NCBI GenBank assembly: GCA_017623435.1
Contig: JAGAPD010000023.1
Location: 1 to 64,000, forward strand
DNA from: Clostridia bacterium
Lineage (GTDB): Bacteria > Bacillota > Clostridia > Christensenellales > Pumilibacteraceae
DNA length: 64,000 bases
Reading direction: 5' to 3'
The notes beneath the pieces were generated by a model that was not told the DNA's origin, ran no database searches, and saw only the letters and a program-made list of their open reading frames with translations. Of this stretch, positions 60,359 through 64,000 are shown one piece after another (the first letter of the stretch is position 1; every line of letters begins with the position of its first letter). The position numbers and the translations under genes are program-made.

Positions 60359-60981
60359 TGAAAGAGTACGTAACCGTACAATCTTATACCGAGCAAAGCG
60401 AAATTCGCCGTTCTATTTTTATAGGCGAAGTACGAAGAGTGCGTAACGAAGAAGAATTTTTTAGCGAGCTTAACGCTATCAGAAAAAAGTATTCGGACGC
60501 AACTCACGTTTGCTACGGCGCAATCTTTGATACGCTGGGTAACTGTGCGCGCTTTTCGGACGACGGAGAGCCGGGCGGTACGGCAGGTCAGCCCATTTTA
60601 GAGGCGCTTAAAGCCACCTCGCTCAAAGAAACGCTGGTAGCGGTCGTGCGATACTTCGGTGGCGTAAAACTGGGTGCAGGCGGACTGGTTAGGGCGTATT
60701 CGTCCACGGCGTCGTCCGCGCTTAGAAACGCTACGAAGGTGCGCTTTTCGCCTTGCGACGTGTACACTTTGACGCTTGATTACGGCAAGTCGAAGCGCGC
60801 GCCCGTTTACTTTGAAAAGAACGGTATTGAAAAGTTAAGCGTTGAGTACGGCGCAGACGTCACTTACCGTTTAGCCGTCCCGTCAGGACGAAAAATCGAC
60901 GATATTATATCCGAGTTCGTCGGCGGAAATCCCGCCCTTACTTTTGACAAAACGCAATACCTTGAAAAAAACGAAATCTAA
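60358..60981 (+). CDS. YigZ/IMPACT family protein
   Basis: A 207-residue protein of the UPF0029/IMPACT family. The signature is ATHVCYGAIF, FSDDGEPGGTAGQPILEAL and AVVRYFGGVKLGAGGLVRAY. IMPACT homologues regulate translation in eukaryotes; the bacterial role is unclear, and fusion to a second ferredoxin-like domain (DUF1949, about 135-200) is usual. It shares one base with tyrS. Confidence 0.93.
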   Translation: MKEYVTVQSYTEQSEIRRSIFIGEVRRVRNEEEFFSELNAIRKKYSDATHVCYGAIFDTLGNCARFSDDGEPGGTAGQPILEALKATSLKETLVAVVRYFGGVKLGAGGLVRAYSSTASSALRNATKVRFSPCDVYTLTLDYGKSKRAPVYFEKNGIEKLSVEYGADVTYRLAVPSGRKIDDIISEFVGGNPALTFDKTQYLEKNEI

Positions 60982-61000
60982 ACACTTGAAGGAGAAAAAT

Positions 61001-62263
61001 ATGAAAATCGAAACTAAATGCGTACAGGCAGGTTACAATCCCGAAAACGGAGAACCCAGAGTTTTGCCTATTGCAATGTCCACGACCTATAAGTACGAAT
61101 CCACGCAAGAAGTGGGCGACTTGTTCGATTTAAAAAAGGACGGATTTTTCTATACCCGTATAGGCAATCCCACCGTTGACGCAGTTGAAAGAAAGATTGC
61201 AGCGCTCGAAGGGGGCGTAGGCGCAATGATGACCTCGTCAGGTCAGGCGGCGTCGCTTATTTCCATTCTTAATATCGCGTCTACGGGCGACCACGTTATC
61301 GCGTCCATTGATATCTACGGCGGAACGACCAACCTTTTGGGTGTAACGCTCAAAAAGATGGGTATCGAAGTTACGCTTATGAAACTTGACGACCTTCAAG
61401 AAGTGGAAAAAACCATTCGCCCCAACACCAAGGCGATTTTTGGCGAAACGCTTGCTAACCCGGCACTCACCGTTCTTGATATCCAAAATCTTGCTCGCCT
61501 TGCGCACAAGCACGGTATTCCTCTTATCGTTGACAACACTTTCGCAACGCCTTATCTTTGCCGTCCGTTTGAATGGGGCGCAGATATCGTAGTGCATTCG
61601 ACCTCTAAATACATTGACGGACACGCAATGGCGCTTGGTGGCGTAATCATTGATAGCGGTAAGTTCAACTGGGAAAAGAGCGGTAAATTCGACTGTCTTA
61701 CTCAGCCCGATCCCAGCTATCACGGTCTTAGCTACACCAAAACCTTCGGATCTTCCGCTTTTATAGTAAAGGCAAGAGTACAGCTTATGCGTGACCTTGG
61801 CTCGTCGCCCAGCCCTATGAACGCGTTCTTGGCTAACGTAGGCCTCGAAACCTTACATCTTCGTATGGACAGACATTGCGACAACGCGCTCAAGGTGGCT
61901 AAATATCTTGAAAAGCACCCCAAGGTTAAATCTATCGTTTACCCCGGTCTTGCGTCCGATCCTAATTACGAGCTTTGCCGTAAGTATATGGGCGGAAAGG
62001 CAAGTGGCGTAATCACCTTCGAGCTTCAATCCTACGAGGCGTGCGTACGCTTTATGGATTCGCTTAAGCTTGCTTGTATCGTAGTTCACGTAGCCGACGC
62101 GCGCACGGGTGTTCTTCATCCCGCGTCCAGCACGCACCGTCAGCTTACCGAGCAACAGCTTATCGACGCAGGCATTTCCAAGGGTACGATCAGATTCAGC
62201 GTAGGTCTTGAAAACGTTGACGACATTATCGCAGATATCGCGCAGGCGCTCGTAATTGCGTAA
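61001..62263 (+). CDS. O-acetylhomoserine sulfhydrylase (MetY type)
   Basis: A 420-residue PLP enzyme that makes homocysteine from O-acetylhomoserine and sulfide. The PLP lysine is in HSTSKYIDGHA near 205; YTRIGNPTVDAVE near 52 and SSGQAASLISI near 85 are family-typical. The C-terminal SVGLENVDDIIADI matches O-acetylhomoserine aminocarboxypropyltransferases better than cystathionine gamma-synthases. GAAGGAG sets ATG 61001; a longer frame overlaps the previous gene. Confidence 0.94.
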   Translation: MKIETKCVQAGYNPENGEPRVLPIAMSTTYKYESTQEVGDLFDLKKDGFFYTRIGNPTVDAVERKIAALEGGVGAMMTSSGQAASLISILNIASTGDHVIASIDIYGGTTNLLGVTLKKMGIEVTLMKLDDLQEVEKTIRPNTKAIFGETLANPALTVLDIQNLARLAHKHGIPLIVDNTFATPYLCRPFEWGADIVVHSTSKYIDGHAMALGGVIIDSGKFNWEKSGKFDCLTQPDPSYHGLSYTKTFGSSAFIVKARVQLMRDLGSSPSPMNAFLANVGLETLHLRMDRHCDNALKVAKYLEKHPKVKSIVYPGLASDPNYELCRKYMGGKASGVITFELQSYEACVRFMDSLKLACIVVHVADARTGVLHPASSTHRQLTEQQLIDAGISKGTIRFSVGLENVDDIIADIAQALVIA

Positions 62264-62279
62264 TAAGGAAAAATTTTAA

Positions 62280-63314
62280 TTGAAATACGACTATCTTAAA
62301 CAAATAGCGCAGTCTTGTAATATAGACTTTGCCGTATACTTCCCAAGTGGCGGAATAAGATTTTTCACCGAATTTTTTGACGACACGTTCGTTTTCCCCT
62401 CCGAAGAAGGCATTACCGTCGACGCAGTAAAGGGCATTACTTGTATCCGCAAAAAAGTAGAACGAGGAGTGGTGTGCGTAGCGGTGCAGGGCGTAGGCGA
62501 AACGGTAAAAAATTACGCGCTCATAATTACCTCGCTCGTAGGTCACGACAACTCAATCGAGCCAAACGAGAACGAGAAGCTCCGCAAATTACTTACGGGT
62601 GAGCTTAACGACTCACAAAAAGGTTTTATGCGCGCAAAGTATCATAATTTTGCGTTTAATCACTACGTAATTGCACTTTCTACGCGTACGATTTTGATGC
62701 AAAAGAACGTTTTGCACTTTATCGAGGCTATGAGTGACGACAGCGATTTCGTCGTGATTATGGACGAAAAAACGGCAGTTTTCTTTCGTAAAGTTGACGA
62801 GAGTAACGACGCGTACAATTCCGCCAGTGAGTTTGCGCGCGTACTTTGTGAAAACATCAAGGAAGAAATGCGCGTAGATATCACCATTTCCACCGCAGGT
62901 ACGGTGCATAATTTTGACGAGTTTGCGTCCTCGTACGAAAAAATTATTTTCGCCAGCGAGTACGGTAAACTTCTTTCCCCCGAGCGCAACGTTTACGCTT
63001 ATAAGGACTACGTGCTACTTCGACTGCTTCAAGCCGTTCCCGTTGAGGTGTTAAGTAAGGCGCTTGGCACGCTACTTGAGAAAAACGATTCGTCCGTGTT
63101 TAGCGACGAAGAACTCGTCGTGACGGCAGAGGAGTTTATGAAAAATTCGCTCAACATTTCCGAAACGAGTAGGAATATGTTTATCCACCGTAACACGCTA
63201 ATTTACCGACTTGATAAAATCAAAAAGGAAACTGGACTTAATATTCGCGAGTTTGACGACGCTATGATATTCAGGCTTTTCAGTATCATAACTACCATAC
63301 TTGGCAAGGACTAA
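62280..63314 (+). CDS. PucR/CdaR-type transcriptional regulator
   Basis: A 344-residue regulator. The C-terminal 60 residues form the PucR helix-turn-helix: NSLNISETSRNMFIHRNTLI and YRLDKIKKETGLNIREFDDA. The N-terminal 270 residues are a sensor part without GAF or PAS signature that I can see. AAGGA lies 11 bp before the TTG start. It is the last gene before a strong terminator; a role for metY control is possible but unsupported. Confidence 0.88.
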   Translation: MKYDYLKQIAQSCNIDFAVYFPSGGIRFFTEFFDDTFVFPSEEGITVDAVKGITCIRKKVERGVVCVAVQGVGETVKNYALIITSLVGHDNSIEPNENEKLRKLLTGELNDSQKGFMRAKYHNFAFNHYVIALSTRTILMQKNVLHFIEAMSDDSDFVVIMDEKTAVFFRKVDESNDAYNSASEFARVLCENIKEEMRVDITISTAGTVHNFDEFASSYEKIIFASEYGKLLSPERNVYAYKDYVLLRLLQAVPVEVLSKALGTLLEKNDSSVFSDEELVVTAEEFMKNSLNISETSRNMFIHRNTLIYRLDKIKKETGLNIREFDDAMIFRLFSIITTILGKD

Positions 63315-63315
63315 A

Positions 63316-63351
63316 TGCAAAACGAAAGGGTACGTTATACGCCGTTTTGCA
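63316..63351 (+). terminator. GGGTACGT-family terminator with perfect outer stem
   Basis: TGCAAAACG (63316-63324) pairs perfectly with CGTTTTGCA (63343-63351); the loop holds AAAGGGTACGTTATACGC. Confidence 0.75.
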
Positions 63352-63366
63352 CGATTCGGAGGTTTT

Positions 63367-64000
63367 ATGCGCGATAGAGCGAGCGAGATTTTTCGAAAAA
63401 TTGAAGAGATTAAAAAGCAAGAAGGTATTACCTATCCTATCACCGTGATAGGCGCGTCAAAGATGGTTGACGCGGATACGATCAACCTTTTGCCCTCGCT
63501 TGGGATAAATACCGTGGGCGAAAATAAGGTGCAAGAGCTTCTTGAAAAATACGATAAAGTATTTGGGCTACAATGGCATTTTATAGGCGCGCTCCAAACG
63601 AATAAGGTCAAATATATTATTGACAAAGTCACGCTTATCCACTCACTCGACCGCCCTTCGCTTGCCGACGAGATTGATAAGCAAGCAAGGAAAATAGGCA
63701 AAAAAATGGACGTGCTCGTTGAGGTTAATACGGGACGAGAGCCCACGAAAAGTGGAGTTTTTCCCGAAGACGCGTATTCGTTTATGCATTACGTCAGCTC
63801 AAAGCCTAATCTTAATCTTCGTGGCGTTATGGGAGTTTTTCCCGTTGGCGCAGACGAAACTCTTTACAAAGAACTTAGAAAAATAAGCGACTTTGCAAAA
63901 GAAAATTACGGCGCGGATATTTTATCGGCAGGAATGAGCAACGATTACGAAACGGCAATTAAGCACGGCTCTAATATGGTGCGAATAGGTAGCGCGCTAT
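63367..64000 (+). CDS. YggS family PLP-binding protein, N-terminal part
   Basis: The visible 211 residues belong to the YggS/YlmE (PLPBP) family, which keeps pyridoxal phosphate levels in balance. The PLP lysine is in VIGASKMV; WHFIGALQTNKVK, EVNTGREPTKSG and LSAGMSNDYETAIKHGSNMV are diagnostic. GGAGG lies 4 bp before the ATG. The gene is cut by the window end, with probably about 10-15 residues missing. In Bacillota it usually precedes sepF and divIVA. Confidence 0.93.
   Translation, partial: MRDRASEIFRKIEEIKKQEGITYPITVIGASKMVDADTINLLPSLGINTVGENKVQELLEKYDKVFGLQWHFIGALQTNKVKYIIDKVTLIHSLDRPSLADEIDKQARKIGKKMDVLVEVNTGREPTKSGVFPEDAYSFMHYVSSKPNLNLRGVMGVFPVGADETLYKELRKISDFAKENYGADILSAGMSNDYETAIKHGSNMVRIGSAL

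Overview
The window reads as a chromosome segment of an uncultured anaerobic Clostridia-like Bacillota. The evidence is the YqfC/YqfD/PhoH/PgpH/YbeY/Era/YqzL/RecO gene string, the Prp protease beside an L27 with a cleavable N-terminal extension, sporulation-family proteins (YqfC, YqfD, a SpoVB-like flippase, a YkvI-like protein), a lysine riboswitch on the diaminopimelate genes, many consensus sigma-A promoters, and SipW/TasA-type secretion. Placement in Christensenellales or relatives is only a guess from composition and gene style.

Layout. 1-1333: AT-rich tail of an unrecognised accessory gene, then noncoding sequence with 101-bp tandem repeats ending at a tRNA-Leu(CAA). 1.6-5.3 kb: polA, coaE and a lytic transglycosylase. 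5.3-7.8 kb: two divergent regulatory pairs (WYL regulator/small protein; XRE regulator/membrane coiled-coil protein). 7.8-10.8 kb: asd-dapA-dapB under a lysine riboswitch with an attenuator. 10.8-17.2 kb: a probable operon of little-known proteins (unknown, YesL-like membrane protein, methyltransferase, TPR protein, HEAT-like protein), then an HD-domain protein.

17.2-31.2 kb is the most unusual part. It holds two SipW-type signal peptidases, two TasA/camelysin-like proteins, a double-anchored membrane protein, a 625-aa and a 1433-aa secreted protein that carry the same kind of signal peptide, a DUF559 nuclease-like gene, a structured 5' leader, and many dispersed repeats that I see nowhere else in the window. 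The first gene of the region has a sigma-A promoter with a ten-G run in its spacer. I read this as a surface-fibre or biofilm-matrix locus that evolves by repeat recombination and perhaps switches phase.

31.2-48 kb: MATE exporter, acetyltransferase-like protein, YkvI-like protein, an SsuABC/ThiXYZ-type ABC transporter, valS, an amidase-like protein, a REP-associated transposase carrying two inverted REP copies inside its own reading frame, an ECF S component, a SpoVB-like flippase and a transglutaminase-like lipoprotein. 48-64 kb is core genome: rplU-prp-rpmA behind an L21 leader, an OGG1-type glycosylase, the yqfC-to-recO string, degV, an apbE/NusG-II/Gx-transporter group suggestive of flavin-based electron transfer, tyrS, an IMPACT/YigZ protein, metY, a PucR-type regulator and the start of yggS.

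Two further patterns run through the window: a recurring short hairpin with a GGGTACGT core that serves as terminator at many gene ends and also occurs inside two coding sequences, and two genes whose best starts appear to be non-standard codons (CTG, ATT). All statements come from reading the sequence by eye; no searches were run.
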